A stretch of DNA of 64,000 nt from Planctomycetota bacterium (GCA_016207825.1 JACQZI010000027.1:62001-126000), one strand, 5' to 3'; shown: positions 16,407-24,771, counted from the stretch's first letter. Numbers and translations are program-made. The notes: a model not told the origin generated them from the sequence alone.

Positions 16407-16940
16407 GTGGATAAAAAGTGGTATGTCGTCAGGGTTCAAACCGGCAGGGAAGAATTCCTTAAAACCATGCTGGAAAAGCAGATCAAGGAAAAAGGATTGG
16501 ATTCATTCGTTGCTCGCATACTCGTTCCCGTGGAAAAGGTTTCCGAAATACGCGGCGGCAAGAAAAAAGTCGTCGGTCGTAAGCTTTACCCCGGTTACAT
16601 CATGGTCGAAATGGAATTGAATGACCAGACTAAGGTGGCTATCCGCGAAACCCCGGGAATCGGTGATTTCGTCGGCTCCAAGAACCCGGTACCCTTGCAG
16701 AAGCACGAAGTGGAAAAAATGCTCATGCTCGAACATGCGGTCGAATCAGGCGAAAGCCCCAAGATAAAAATAGCATTTAAGAAGAACGATAACGTCCGCA
16801 TAAAAGAAGGCGCTTTTGAAAACCTCGAAGGGGTCGTGGAGGAAGTTATTCCTTCCAAGGGCTTGGTTAAGGTGCTCGTGACTATTTTCGGTCGTTCTAC
16901 CGAGGTCGAACTGGAATACTGGCAGCTGGAAGCGATTTAG
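16407..16940 (+). CDS. nusG: Transcription termination/antitermination factor NusG
   Basis: 177 residues from a GTG at 16407, chosen because AAAGGAG lies 10 bases upstream and the family opening KKWYVVRVQTGREE begins there. NGN domain (residues 1-115: LYPGYIMVEM, RETPGIGDFVGS) and C-terminal KOW domain (NDNVRIKEGAFENLEGVVEE, LVTIFGRSTEVEL). It couples RNA polymerase to Rho or the ribosome. Normally rplK-rplA follows, but here the next gene is ridA after a repeat-filled gap. Confidence 0.93.
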   Translation: MDKKWYVVRVQTGREEFLKTMLEKQIKEKGLDSFVARILVPVEKVSEIRGGKKKVVGRKLYPGYIMVEMELNDQTKVAIRETPGIGDFVGSKNPVPLQKHEVEKMLMLEHAVESGESPKIKIAFKKNDNVRIKEGAFENLEGVVEEVIPSKGLVKVLVTIFGRSTEVELEYWQLEAI

Positions 16941-17144
16941 GTTCAAATCTTCATTCTTTCACTTATCCTCAAAAGACTGATTTATTCTTAGTATCTTCGC
17001 CCCGCTCCGCTACGGGGATACCCCTCTGACGAGGACACCCAATTATGTTAAAACCTAGGGGTAGCCGATTATTGGGAGTCCCTGACTAAAGGAATGGGAT
17101 GGCAACGAATTTTCCTTGACCCCATTCTAAAATAATATAAGATA
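16941..17144. repeat. GC-rich palindromic mosaic after nusG
   Basis: 16998-17040 holds CGCCCCGCTCCGCTACGGGG and GAGGACACCC. Its complement (GGGTGTCC...AGCGGAGCGGGGC) matches a block at 29164-29196 and shares GGGTGTCC with 3350-3384 and 61045-61110. No gene is visible; the ribosomal-protein genes usually found here are absent. Confidence 0.5.
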
Positions 17145-17150
17145 TTGCGT

Positions 17151-17531
17151 ATGAAGAAAATTATTTCCACGGATTCAGCCCCAAAAGCAATCGGCCCTTA
17201 TTCACAAGCGGTTGTGGCAGGGCAGTTCCTCTTTGCCTCCGGGCAGATACCGATTAATCCGTTGACTAACGAATTGGTTAAGGCCGGCATTACCCAGCAG
17301 ACCGAGCAGGTCATGAATAACCTGAAAGCCGTCATGGAAAAAGCCGGCGGCAGCATGGATTCCATCGTAAAAACCACCATTTACCTGAAAAACATGGGTG
17401 ATTTCGCCAAGGTGAATGAAGTCTACGGAAAATACTTTGTTTCCAATCCACCGGCAAGGGCGACTGTCGAAGTCAGCCGGTTGCCCAAAGACGTGGATGT
17501 CGAAATCGATGCCGTTGCTTTTATTGAATAA
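17151..17531 (+). CDS. ridA: RidA-family enamine/imine deaminase
   Basis: 126 residues from the ATG at 17151. The blocks [21 protein letters not shown], and [25 protein letters not shown] (with the substrate-binding Arg in PARAT) mark the RidA/YjgF/UK114 family, which hydrolyses reactive 2-aminoacrylate released by PLP enzymes. Cytosolic trimer in known members. Confidence 0.92.
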   Translation: MKKIISTDSAPKAIGPYSQAVVAGQFLFASGQIPINPLTNELVKAGITQQTEQVMNNLKAVMEKAGGSMDSIVKTTIYLKNMGDFAKVNEVYGKYFVSNPPARATVEVSRLPKDVDVEIDAVAFIE

Positions 17532-17549
17532 ATAATCTTGTAGGGGCTT

Positions 17550-17659
17550 GCCCCGTTAGAGATTTGGAAAAAAGGATGTTTACTCTCTAAATGGGGGCTG
17601 TCTTTGAAAAATAATATATTTTCGGTTTCCCCGGGTTGAACGGCAATCTCTAACGGGGC
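17550..17659. repeat. Perfect 15-bp inverted repeat bracketing about 80 bp
   Basis: GCCCCGTTAGAGATT (17550-17564) and AATCTCTAACGGGGC (17645-17659) are exact complements. The right copy runs straight into the broken tRNA-Pro copy. No gene lies between the arms. Confidence 0.6.
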
Positions 17660-17722
17660 GTAGCTCAGTTTGATAATGAGCGTCCCGATAGGCATCGGGG
17701 AGGTCACTGGGTTTAAAGAGGT
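17653..17722 (+). pseudogene. Broken tRNA-Pro copy
   Basis: CGGGGCGTAGCTCAGTTT is identical to the first 18 bases of the intact tRNA-Pro at 17758, and AGGTCACTGG matches its variable/T-arm entry. The anticodon arm is replaced by a GTCCCGATAGGCATCGGG palindrome and the T-arm and acceptor 3' strand are lost, so it cannot fold as a tRNA. Confidence 0.65.
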
Positions 17723-17757
17723 TTAATAGAAGTAATTGGTTAGTAGTTAATGATAAT

Positions 17758-17833
17758 CGGGGCGTAGCTCAGTTTGGCTTAGAGCGCTGCGTTCGGGACG
17801 CAGAGGTCACTGGTTCAAGTCCAGCCGCCCCGA
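17758..17833 (+). tRNA. tRNA-Pro (anticodon CGG)
   Basis: Acceptor CGGGGCG/CGCCCCG, anticodon stem CTGCG/CGCAG around TTCGGGA, T-arm TGGTTCAAGTCCA. It lies 26 bases before sppA, with a broken copy just upstream. Confidence 0.92.
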
Positions 17834-17859
17834 TTTTAAATATAAAAGAAGGAGAGTAT

Positions 17860-18828
17860 ATGAAAGCTTGGCAAACCATTTTTATTCTCGCCTTTTTATT
17901 CATAACGGTTCTCATGGTAAACGGATGCGTTTTCATGACCATGGACTTGAAGCCAAAAGAAGATTTAGAAGAGGTCTTCGTTTCCGGCAACCAAAAGGGC
18001 AAGGAAAAAATACTTATCATCCCCATCCACGGCACCATCCTCGGCGAAGAAGACGACGCCCCGCGCAATTGCGTCACGCCGGTAAAAATTATGGAAATCC
18101 TGAACAAAGCCACCAATGACGATAATATTAAAGCCATCATACTTTCCGTGGATTCTCCCGGCGGCGGGGTAACGGCCAGCGACCGCATTTACAAATGCCT
18201 TAAGGAATTTAAGAAAAGCCATAACAATATCCCCGTTGTTACCCTGATGAAAGATACCGCCGCTTCAGGCGGATATTATATTTCCATGTCTTCGGATTAT
18301 ATCATTGCCCATCCCACGACTATCACCGGCAGTATCGGAGTCATTTCCATATTCGTTACACTGGAAGACCTCCTGCAATGGGCAAAGACAGAGGTCATCG
18401 TGATAAAATCCGGGGAGATGAAAGATTCCGGTTCGCCTTTCCGCATGATGAAACCGCAGGAAAAGGAATTCTTCATGAATATCATAAAGGAAATGTATGC
18501 CGGGTTTGTCAATATCGTAGATGAAAACCGCAAAGAGCTTTCGCTTGAAAAGGTGAAAGAACTTGCCGACGGCAGGGTTTATACGGGACGCCAGGCGTTG
18601 GATAATAAATTGGTGGATGCTATCGGCTACCAGGAAGATGCCGTTACCAAGGCCGAGTCTCTTGCCGGGATTACCGATGCCAAAGTGGTTACCTATAAAA
18701 AGCCCAGGGGCGCGTTGGAAAGCGCCTTCAGCATACAATCAAACAGTGATATCGCCCAGCTCAAGCAGATACTCCTGCAAAATACGACAACACGCTTTAT
18801 GTATCTCTGGCTTCCGGGTGCAGAATAA
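17860..18828 (+). CDS. sppA: Signal peptide peptidase SppA-type serine protease
   Basis: 322 residues. The N-terminal hydrophobic segment ends VNGC, a lipobox, so it may be a lipoprotein or membrane-anchored. The S49 fold has IIPIHGTI, SVDSPGGGV, and TAASGGYY with the catalytic Ser, and IKSGEMKDSGSPFR with the general-base Lys. It cleaves leftover signal peptides in the membrane. It is the short, single-domain SppA form. GAAGGAGAG precedes the ATG. Confidence 0.88.
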   Translation: MKAWQTIFILAFLFITVLMVNGCVFMTMDLKPKEDLEEVFVSGNQKGKEKILIIPIHGTILGEEDDAPRNCVTPVKIMEILNKATNDDNIKAIILSVDSPGGGVTASDRIYKCLKEFKKSHNNIPVVTLMKDTAASGGYYISMSSDYIIAHPTTITGSIGVISIFVTLEDLLQWAKTEVIVIKSGEMKDSGSPFRMMKPQEKEFFMNIIKEMYAGFVNIVDENRKELSLEKVKELADGRVYTGRQALDNKLVDAIGYQEDAVTKAESLAGITDAKVVTYKKPRGALESAFSIQSNSDIAQLKQILLQNTTTRFMYLWLPGAE

Positions 18829-18873
18829 GATTAGAGTATCAGGTATTCCGCTTATTTTGAAAAGGAGGCGAAT

Positions 18874-19290
18874 ATGCCGTCAAATGGAACCGAACACAGG
18901 AAATACAAACGCTATGGGGTTAAGGGCTCGGCTGTGCAGTATAAGCCGGATAGTTTCTTCAGCCTCTTTCGCTCTCTTTCCCGAAAATACATCGTGCTCG
19001 ATATGTCGACCGCCGGCATGCAGTTTGTTACCAAGGAAGAGTTTAAGGAAGGCACCCATCTCCAGCTGCAGATTAGCGCGCCGCATCTCTATGATCAAAT
19101 TATCCCTGTCAAAGGCGAGGTGGTCTGGTTAAGGGCCGCCCCGGAACTGCGTATTAATGTGGTCGGCGTGAAGTTTACCTCGCTGGCGCTGCCGGATAAA
19201 TCCAGATTGAAATCCATCCTTGATGGCGCCGTTCTGGAAAAGGTCCATTACGCCGAGTCGATACACCTGAAAAAAGCGGATAAGATATAA
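18874..19290 (+). CDS. PilZ-domain protein
   Basis: 138 residues. HRKYKRYGVK (the RxxxR cyclic-di-GMP motif) is followed by LDMSTAGMQFV (the D/N-x-S-x-x-G motif) and the beta-barrel strands ending VGVKFTSL. It probably binds c-di-GMP. No flagellar or cellulose genes adjoin it, so the output is unknown. AAAAGGAGG upstream gives a strong ribosome-binding site. Confidence 0.85.
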   Translation: MPSNGTEHRKYKRYGVKGSAVQYKPDSFFSLFRSLSRKYIVLDMSTAGMQFVTKEEFKEGTHLQLQISAPHLYDQIIPVKGEVVWLRAAPELRINVVGVKFTSLALPDKSRLKSILDGAVLEKVHYAESIHLKKADKI

Positions 19291-19379
19291 TAAAATTAAG
19301 AGTAAGGTTCGGATGTTTCCCGGTACAATGCAAAATATAATAGGTTTTGCCGTGGAAGCACTTAAAGAAAGGATGGAAA

Positions 19380-20810
19380 ATGAAAATAAATAAATGGAAA
19401 TTTAACCTGCTGGCTTTAATTGCAGTAAGCATATCATTAACTATAGGTGGTGTTCACACGATACTGGCGCAGGGAAAAAAGGATAAGGCGGAAGTGATTA
19501 CCGCGGAGCGAATCATAAAAGACATCAAAATATACCAGAAAGAAGTGGAAGATATTAGGGGTAAGAAATTCAAGGCCGATACTACGGTAAAAAACCAGTC
19601 CATGGATGAATTTAAGCAATTCGTTAAGGCGGGATTGGATGAGGAGCTCCCGAAAGAAAAGGCGCAGTTAATCCAGGCCGCCTGGTCAAAATTGGGGCTG
19701 ATCCCTAAAGATTATGATTTACGAAAAGGATTAGAAAATCTTGTGGTCAGCCAGGCCGGTGCGTATTATGATAATAAAACCAAAACGGTTTATCTGATTA
19801 AAACGGATGCCCTCCCGCCTTCTATCGTTAAAATGGCGATAGTCCATGAGCTTTGCCATGCACTGCAGGACCAGTATTTTGACCTTACGAAAATCATGAA
19901 AGATTCCATGGGAGACTACGATTATTCGGCAGCCATGCGATTCCTTTATGAAGGCGAGGCAAGCTATGTGGGGAATTTTTATGCGGCCAAAGAAATGCTT
20001 TCCGGCATGGGAATGGATATGAAATCGGATGACCCGATGATACTCCAGCAGTTTATGCTTTTAAAATCCATGAGCCGGGAGGCCGTGTTAAAACAGAACG
20101 ATGCAGAGATGGGCCAGTTAAGCGGGGACTATCCGGCAATAAAAGCAAGCCTGGATGGCGCCAAAACCGCTCCTCCTTTTCTTTATTGGGAACTTAGCGC
20201 CCCGTATGTTTCCGGCGTGGCAAACATCGCGGAAATCATCGGCCTTAAACTCAAAAACCAGAAACAAGATTATACCGGAGGTTGGCAAAATGTGGATATT
20301 GCTTATAGCGCAAAATTAGTTTCTACCGAGCAGATCTTTCATCCGGCTAAACTGTTAACGGAAAAAGACGAACCGACAGCGGTTACTCAGCCGGAATTGC
20401 CTGAATCTTGGGAAGTGGCGTATTCCGATAATCTCGGCGAATTCGGCTTCTGGACGCTTTATGATGTTTATGGGATTAAAGACCCAGCCAAAGCCGCCGA
20501 TGGATGGGACGGAGACAAGTATTTCCTGCTCAAAAACAAGGAGAGTGATAATTACGCGCTGTATTTTTCCACGGTTTGGGACACCAATAACGACGCCGCG
20601 GATTCTTTTGAAGCGTATCAAAAAATCGTGGTTGAGAAAAATCCTGACTGGAAGAAAAGCGATGATTCAACCAAACAATCCGTGACATGGAACAGCCCGG
20701 ACGGCAAGTTTACGGTTATTATGGCATTGGAAAACAATAAATGGATATCCATGGAAAACATACCGTCCGAAACGGTAAAGTTATGGAAAACCCCTCTGAA
20801 GAAAGATTAA
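19380..20810 (+). CDS. Exported HExxH putative metalloprotease
   Basis: 476 residues from the ATG at 19380 (GAAAGGATGG upstream). A signal peptide (KINKWKFNLLALIAVSISLTI...ILAQ) precedes the mature part. VHELCHALQDQYFDL has the zinc-binding HExxH, and the downstream YEGEASYV supplies a likely third ligand Glu. This matches a family of uncharacterised exported proteins with HELxHALQDQ motifs. Probably periplasmic, substrate unknown. The C-terminal third (NLGEFGFWTLYD, GWDGDKYFLL) is conserved-looking but unassigned. Confidence 0.7.
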   Translation: MKINKWKFNLLALIAVSISLTIGGVHTILAQGKKDKAEVITAERIIKDIKIYQKEVEDIRGKKFKADTTVKNQSMDEFKQFVKAGLDEELPKEKAQLIQAAWSKLGLIPKDYDLRKGLENLVVSQAGAYYDNKTKTVYLIKTDALPPSIVKMAIVHELCHALQDQYFDLTKIMKDSMGDYDYSAAMRFLYEGEASYVGNFYAAKEMLSGMGMDMKSDDPMILQQFMLLKSMSREAVLKQNDAEMGQLSGDYPAIKASLDGAKTAPPFLYWELSAPYVSGVANIAEIIGLKLKNQKQDYTGGWQNVDIAYSAKLVSTEQIFHPAKLLTEKDEPTAVTQPELPESWEVAYSDNLGEFGFWTLYDVYGIKDPAKAADGWDGDKYFLLKNKESDNYALYFSTVWDTNNDAADSFEAYQKIVVEKNPDWKKSDDSTKQSVTWNSPDGKFTVIMALENNKWISMENIPSETVKLWKTPLKKD

Positions 20811-20892
20811 AGGGAATAAAAACCGTTCGGGAATACAAAGTTGATTGGTGGATTAAGCGCGAAATAAACAATCAAATCGTAAAGGATGCAAC

Positions 20893-22530
20893 ATGATGAC
20901 AAGGCTTTTTAAGATGCTACCGGTGTTTTTGCTGGTTTTGGCAATGGCGGCTGACGCAATCGGACAGGAAAAAATCACCAAAGAGGAAAACGACAGATGC
21001 GTCGTGATTATAATGGTCTATGACGGGGAAGACACCTTTATCGGCAAAGGGACCGGCTTTATCGTGAAAGAGGACGGCCTGGTCGCGACTAATTTCCATG
21101 TGATAAGCGAGGCAAAATCCATAAAAGCCAAGGCAATCGACGGCAGCGTATATAAAGCCAAAGGTGTCGTCTTTGCCGATGCTACCAAGGATTTGGCTGT
21201 CCTGAAAATAGACGCCCAAAATCTGCCCTGCGTGGTATTGGGCGATTCGGATAAGCTGGGCAAAGATGACGAAGTCTACGTCATCGGCTCGCCCGGCATG
21301 GAAGAAAAACATGTATTTTCCAAGGGGAAGATAATCCGCATAAATGACCCTTCCCGGATGTCCAATTGCATCCAGATAAACGCCGGGGCTTCATTCGGGA
21401 GCAGCGGTTCCCCGCTCTTTGACAGGGAAGGGCGGGTCGTCGGCATCGTTTCCGAGGCTTCGGATGTCGTCCAAAGCCGTAATTTTGCCATACCGATAAA
21501 CCTTATCAAGGATAAAATAAACAATGATAAAGTAAAAACTTTGGATGAAGTGCTGACCGGCGATTACCCGGAATACTGGTTTTGGAAAGGCGAGGCTTAT
21601 GAGCTGCAGGAGGATTACCCGCAGGCGATGGAGTGTTACAATAAGGCGCTTGGCTTGCGGAAAGATTACGCAGAGGCATATTTCCATCTCGGGTTGGTGT
21701 ATGACGCATTGGGTAAAGAAGAAGATGCCTTTAAACATTTCAGCCGGGCCGTGGAATTGCGCCGGGATGATACCCTGATGATAATGAATTTAGCCGCCTC
21801 TTATGATACCTCCGGCAACGCCCAAAAGGCGATTGAACTCCTGGAAGGCGCGATTAAGCTCGAACCGGAATTTTCCGGCTTGTATTACACCCTGGGCGTT
21901 ATTTACGGCAAGATGAAAAAGACGGATATGGCGCTTAAGTATTACAAGGAAGCGCTCGAGTTATACCCGGATTATTCAGACGCGCTCTGTAATCTCGGCG
22001 TCATTTACAAGGACGCCGGCAATATCAAGGAAGCGGCGGATTGCTTCAAGCGGACAATAGAAATAAACCCAAAAGACGATATCGCCTGCTATCATTTGGG
22101 GGTGATATATTATGATTCCAGGCAATACAAGCAGGCGCGCGACCTTTTCAAAGTGGCGGTTGTTGCCGATAAAAACAACCATGAATATTACCGCTACCTG
22201 GCGTTATCCTACGGCAGGCTGGGCGCGTTCAAGGAATCTATCCAAGGGTTTGAAAACGCCATCCGCCTTAAGCCGGATTTCACTTCGGCCTATTGCGGGC
22301 TGGGCGCGGTCTATAGCGTCATGGGCAAATATGACGAAGCAATCGCGGTCTTCCAAAAGGCCGTGAAGCTGGACCCAAAGATGGATTCGCTCCATATGAA
22401 CCTGGGGAGCATTTACCTGGCCAAAAACGATATTGAATCAGCGGAAAAGGAATATGAGGCGCTCGAAAAGCTGAATAAAGAAATGGCGAACAGCCTGCTG
22501 GAGATGATAAATAAGAAAAGAAAGGAATGA
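20893..22530 (+). CDS. Trypsin-like serine protease with C-terminal TPR array
   Basis: 545 residues. Signal peptide to about residue 24, then a chymotrypsin/HtrA-like fold with the catalytic His in VATNFHVI, Asp in KDLAVLKI and Ser in FGSSGSPLF (usual GNSGGPL). From residue about 230 there are at least seven 34-residue TPR units (EYWFWKGEAYELQEDYPQAM, AYFHLGLVYDALGKEEDAF and so on). It is probably a periplasmic quality-control protease with a TPR docking domain in place of PDZ. It follows the HExxH protein and may form a unit with it. Confidence 0.85.
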   Translation: MMTRLFKMLPVFLLVLAMAADAIGQEKITKEENDRCVVIIMVYDGEDTFIGKGTGFIVKEDGLVATNFHVISEAKSIKAKAIDGSVYKAKGVVFADATKDLAVLKIDAQNLPCVVLGDSDKLGKDDEVYVIGSPGMEEKHVFSKGKIIRINDPSRMSNCIQINAGASFGSSGSPLFDREGRVVGIVSEASDVVQSRNFAIPINLIKDKINNDKVKTLDEVLTGDYPEYWFWKGEAYELQEDYPQAMECYNKALGLRKDYAEAYFHLGLVYDALGKEEDAFKHFSRAVELRRDDTLMIMNLAASYDTSGNAQKAIELLEGAIKLEPEFSGLYYTLGVIYGKMKKTDMALKYYKEALELYPDYSDALCNLGVIYKDAGNIKEAADCFKRTIEINPKDDIACYHLGVIYYDSRQYKQARDLFKVAVVADKNNHEYYRYLALSYGRLGAFKESIQGFENAIRLKPDFTSAYCGLGAVYSVMGKYDEAIAVFQKAVKLDPKMDSLHMNLGSIYLAKNDIESAEKEYEALEKLNKEMANSLLEMINKKRKE

Positions 22531-22596
22531 GCCCTGCGGGGCGATTAGTTGTCGGCAATCAGTTATTAGCGTCTGCCGAATAAAAGGAGATAAAGT

Positions 22597-22689
22597 GTGA
22601 AGAAACTGATATTCCTGGCTCTTCTCTTGAGCATCCTCGGAATTACACGTCTAATCAACTTATCAACGTATGAACTTATGGGTTTTTAG
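22597..22689 (+). pseudogene. Remnant of an exported-protein gene
   Basis: GTG start after AAAAGGAGATAAA, then a signal-peptide-like VKKLIFLALLLSILGI and an abrupt end (30 codons). The truncation falls where a CAACTTATCAACGTATGAAC word begins, similar to the A+T-rich arms at 4868-4921. A repeat insertion or deletion has probably cut off the gene; a real small peptide cannot be excluded. Confidence 0.35.
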
Positions 22690-22698
22690 CAAACTTTC

Positions 22699-23469
22699 TT
22701 ATTTAATCACGAAATAGATTTCCGGGACGGGATTAGCTTTCGGCCAGGCCGCCCGTTCGGCTTCCGCCGGGAACTTGAAAGAAGGAAAACGTTTCAGGAT
22801 TAAGACCTCACAATCCGCGCAGAGCGGTGTAATGCGGCTCCGCGGGTCCATCACGCATTTCTTAACCGGCTTATCCGGCTGTCCCTTGTAAGGATACTCG
22901 TCCGGCAGGTGGAACATGGAGTGGTTAAACTCGTGGAGGATTCCCGCGCCAAAAACTCTTAGCCCGATATCGGGTGATTTATCCCCGCCGATATCCAAAA
23001 GGTTCACGCCGACGGTAATCAGCCCGCCGAAATAGGCATGCCCGCCCTGATTCTGCGCCATCTTTTCGAGTGTTAGATATGCCTTGTCGCCGTTATTCAG
23101 GAGAATCACTTTCTTTATGAACATATTACCGTAGGTATCGTTCCAGATAAGCTGGGAAAACCTCTGCAGTCCTTTCTTGAGCTTATCAATATCTTCCGGG
23201 GTGGCGTCGTATTTTATGGCCGCGTTCATGCAGAGTCCCACCGGCGCGGCTTGGGAGTAGAAAATCTTGGGAACCCCGTTTTCATCCAGCTTAAAGCCTT
23301 TTAACTCTTCATCCGCCATCCATTCGCCGTCTATCATTTGGAAACCCCGCGCCTGCATGGCGTGCATCATGTAATCTTCCGAAGTCAGGCCGGGTGCGGT
23401 GGGTTTACTCTGGCAGGCGTTAAGGATAATCAATCCGCTTAATAAAGCGGGCAGCATAACCTTTTTCAT
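22699..23469 (-). CDS. Lipoprotein with HEFxH metalloprotease-like motif
   Basis: 256 residues. Lipobox ILNAC (Cys19) after a short signal peptide. HEFNHSMFHLPDEYP resembles the HEFGHxxxxLxDEY zinc motif of M64-type peptidases. Two Cys (KKCVMDP and CADCEVL) flank a region that may close a disulfide. Predicted to face the periplasm from a membrane anchor. Function is not established. Confidence 0.65.
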   Translation of the reverse strand: MKKVMLPALLSGLIILNACQSKPTAPGLTSEDYMMHAMQARGFQMIDGEWMADEELKGFKLDENGVPKIFYSQAAPVGLCMNAAIKYDATPEDIDKLKKGLQRFSQLIWNDTYGNMFIKKVILLNNGDKAYLTLEKMAQNQGGHAYFGGLITVGVNLLDIGGDKSPDIGLRVFGAGILHEFNHSMFHLPDEYPYKGQPDKPVKKCVMDPRSRITPLCADCEVLILKRFPSFKFPAEAERAAWPKANPVPEIYFVIK

Positions 23470-23527
23470 ATAACGAATCCTTTCAATTATTAAATGAATG
23501 GAAGTTTAATATAGAAGCTGGGTATCG

Positions 23528-23560
23528 TTCTGTCAACAGAAATGCTTGAGTTTGTCGAAG
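23528..23560. repeat. Short palindrome and CTTGAGTTTGTCGAAG repeat word
   Basis: TTCTGTCAACAGAA (23528-23541) is a perfect palindrome apart from its centre. GCTTGAGTTTGTCGAAG (23544-23560) is a form of the CTTCGACAxxCTCA word that also appears inside aroDE at 43768-43791. I have often seen this word scattered in assembled environmental genomes. Confidence 0.4.
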
Positions 23561-23632
23561 ATGACAACATTGTAATGTTTTATCCTTCCACTTATTCTTA
23601 ATCTTATTTTGCTTCTTACTTAAATCGTTTTT

Positions 23633-23896
23633 CCGGCAGGGGGAGGTGGGCTTTTCGTGAGAGGGGAACAAGCCGTTTGGGAGAGGGGTCTGGCCATTCG
23701 CAATGGGGAATTAAGCCTGCCAAAGAGACGGGAATAAATCTTTTAATAGGGGAGTCTGGCTGATTTGGGGGAGGGAAATAGCCGGCACGGGAGGGGGTTC
23801 TGGCTGGCAAGAGACGCCGGTTTATGCCGTTTGAGAGGGGAGTCTCGCCTGGCTAAAACGGGGATTAGGCGATTTTAGTAGGGGGGTATATACCCT
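23633..23896 (+). repeat. Degenerate 22-bp G-tract tandem array (12 units)
   Basis: Twelve consecutive units of exactly 22 bases can be cut without a single length change. Examples: TTGGGAGAGGGGTCTGGCCA+TT, TTAATAGGGGAGTCTGGCTG+AT, ACGGGAGGGGGTTCTGGCTG+GC. The rough consensus is a G-rich core at unit positions 7-12, T at 13-15 and GCC at 17-19. Sequence identity between units is low while spacing is exact. There is no coding potential. The end runs into TAGGGGGG...CCCCCCTA (a hairpin) just before the PIN gene promoter. A second array with the same period is at 45437-45744. Confidence 0.8.
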
Positions 23897-23937
23897 ACCT
23901 ACCCCCCTATCACAGCCTTTTTTCCCGAAAATTATAG

Positions 23938-23966
23938 TTGACATGTTTCCGCTGATTTGATAAAGT
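23938..23966 (+). promoter_or_regulatory. Promoter of a probably leaderless PIN-toxin mRNA
   Basis: TTGACA (23938-23943), 17-base spacer, TAAAGT (23961-23966). The ATG is only 8 bases after the -10 box and there is no Shine-Dalgarno, so transcription should begin almost at the start codon. Confidence 0.65.
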
Positions 23967-23974
23967 AAACAACT

Positions 23975-24451
23975 ATGCCGAAACTAAAAATATATTTGGA
24001 TTCATCCGTTCCAAGCGCTTATTATGATAAGCAAAAACCGGCGCGTCAAAAGATTACTCAAAAATGGTGGGACGAAGTGATGAAGCGGGATTATACGGTT
24101 TATATATCACAGGTAACGGAAACCGAGTTAAATGCGACTAAAAATTTGCATTTACGCGAAAACCTGCGTAATTTAGTCGGAAATCTGCCTGTTTTGGAAA
24201 TACCTGACAACGCAAAAGGGTTAGCCGAATTGTATATTGAAAATGATATTATACCGGACGAGTACTTTAACGATGCGCTTCATATTGCCGTTGCCACATT
24301 AAACGGGATAAATATTCTGGCAAGTTGGAACTTTGTCCACCTGGTTAATCTTGAAACCAGGAGGAAAGTTAAGGGGATAAACCTGGTAAAAGGATATAAC
24401 GAAATTGATATTGCCAGTCCGGAAGAATTAGGAGGAGGAAAATATGTCTAA
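23975..24451 (+). CDS. PIN-domain toxin (VapC-like ribonuclease)
   Basis: 158 residues. The PIN acidic residues are visible: D9 in IYLDSSVPSAYYD, the Glu in VTETEL, the Asp in FNDALHIAVA, and the later SWNF block. These would bind Mg/Mn for RNA cleavage. It overlaps the next small ORF by 8 bases (ATGTCTAA), and this toxin-first order with overlap is typical of some VapC-like pairs. The promoter suggests leaderless translation for the toxin, whereas the partner has GGAGGAGG. Confidence 0.8.
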   Translation: MPKLKIYLDSSVPSAYYDKQKPARQKITQKWWDEVMKRDYTVYISQVTETELNATKNLHLRENLRNLVGNLPVLEIPDNAKGLAELYIENDIIPDEYFNDALHIAVATLNGINILASWNFVHLVNLETRRKVKGINLVKGYNEIDIASPEELGGGKYV

Positions 24452-24614
24452 AACACTTCAAAAAGTAAACCCGGCAGTTGAGTTTGCAAACGACCCGATG
24501 CTTCAGGAATTACATAAAACCAGAATTAAAATCTATTCGGAAATAAAAAACACGGATGAGCAGTCGCTGAAGAAATATTTCCAGAAGAAATCTAATGAAT
24601 TCCGGAAGAAATAA
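24444..24614 (+). CDS. Small protein, likely antitoxin of the PIN toxin
   Basis: 56 residues, starting MSKTLQKVNPAVEFANDPML, then highly charged and helical, ending KKSNEFRKK. It begins inside the last codons of the PIN gene after a strong AGGAGGAGG. Position, size and charge fit an antitoxin, but no known DNA-binding antitoxin fold is evident. Confidence 0.65.
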   Translation: MSKTLQKVNPAVEFANDPMLQELHKTRIKIYSEIKNTDEQSLKKYFQKKSNEFRKK

Positions 24615-24771
24615 AGGTGGAATACGATAATTGAAATGGACACTCCGAACCACACCGGTATTCCTTAAACTGTATACCCCCTATTCCTACCTAATTCTGT
24701 ATTTTCAGCCATAGGCTAATTCCAGCCTATAGATGTGCAATTTGTTATAAAATAGTTATATCTGCTTGATT

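Noticed and set aside
23483-23810. Minus-strand ORFs across the first array
   Set aside because: Proline-rich products of G-tract repeats with no start signals.
23633-23896. CRISPR array
   Set aside because: Units are 22 bases long with no identical repeats and no spacers; no cas genes are in the window.
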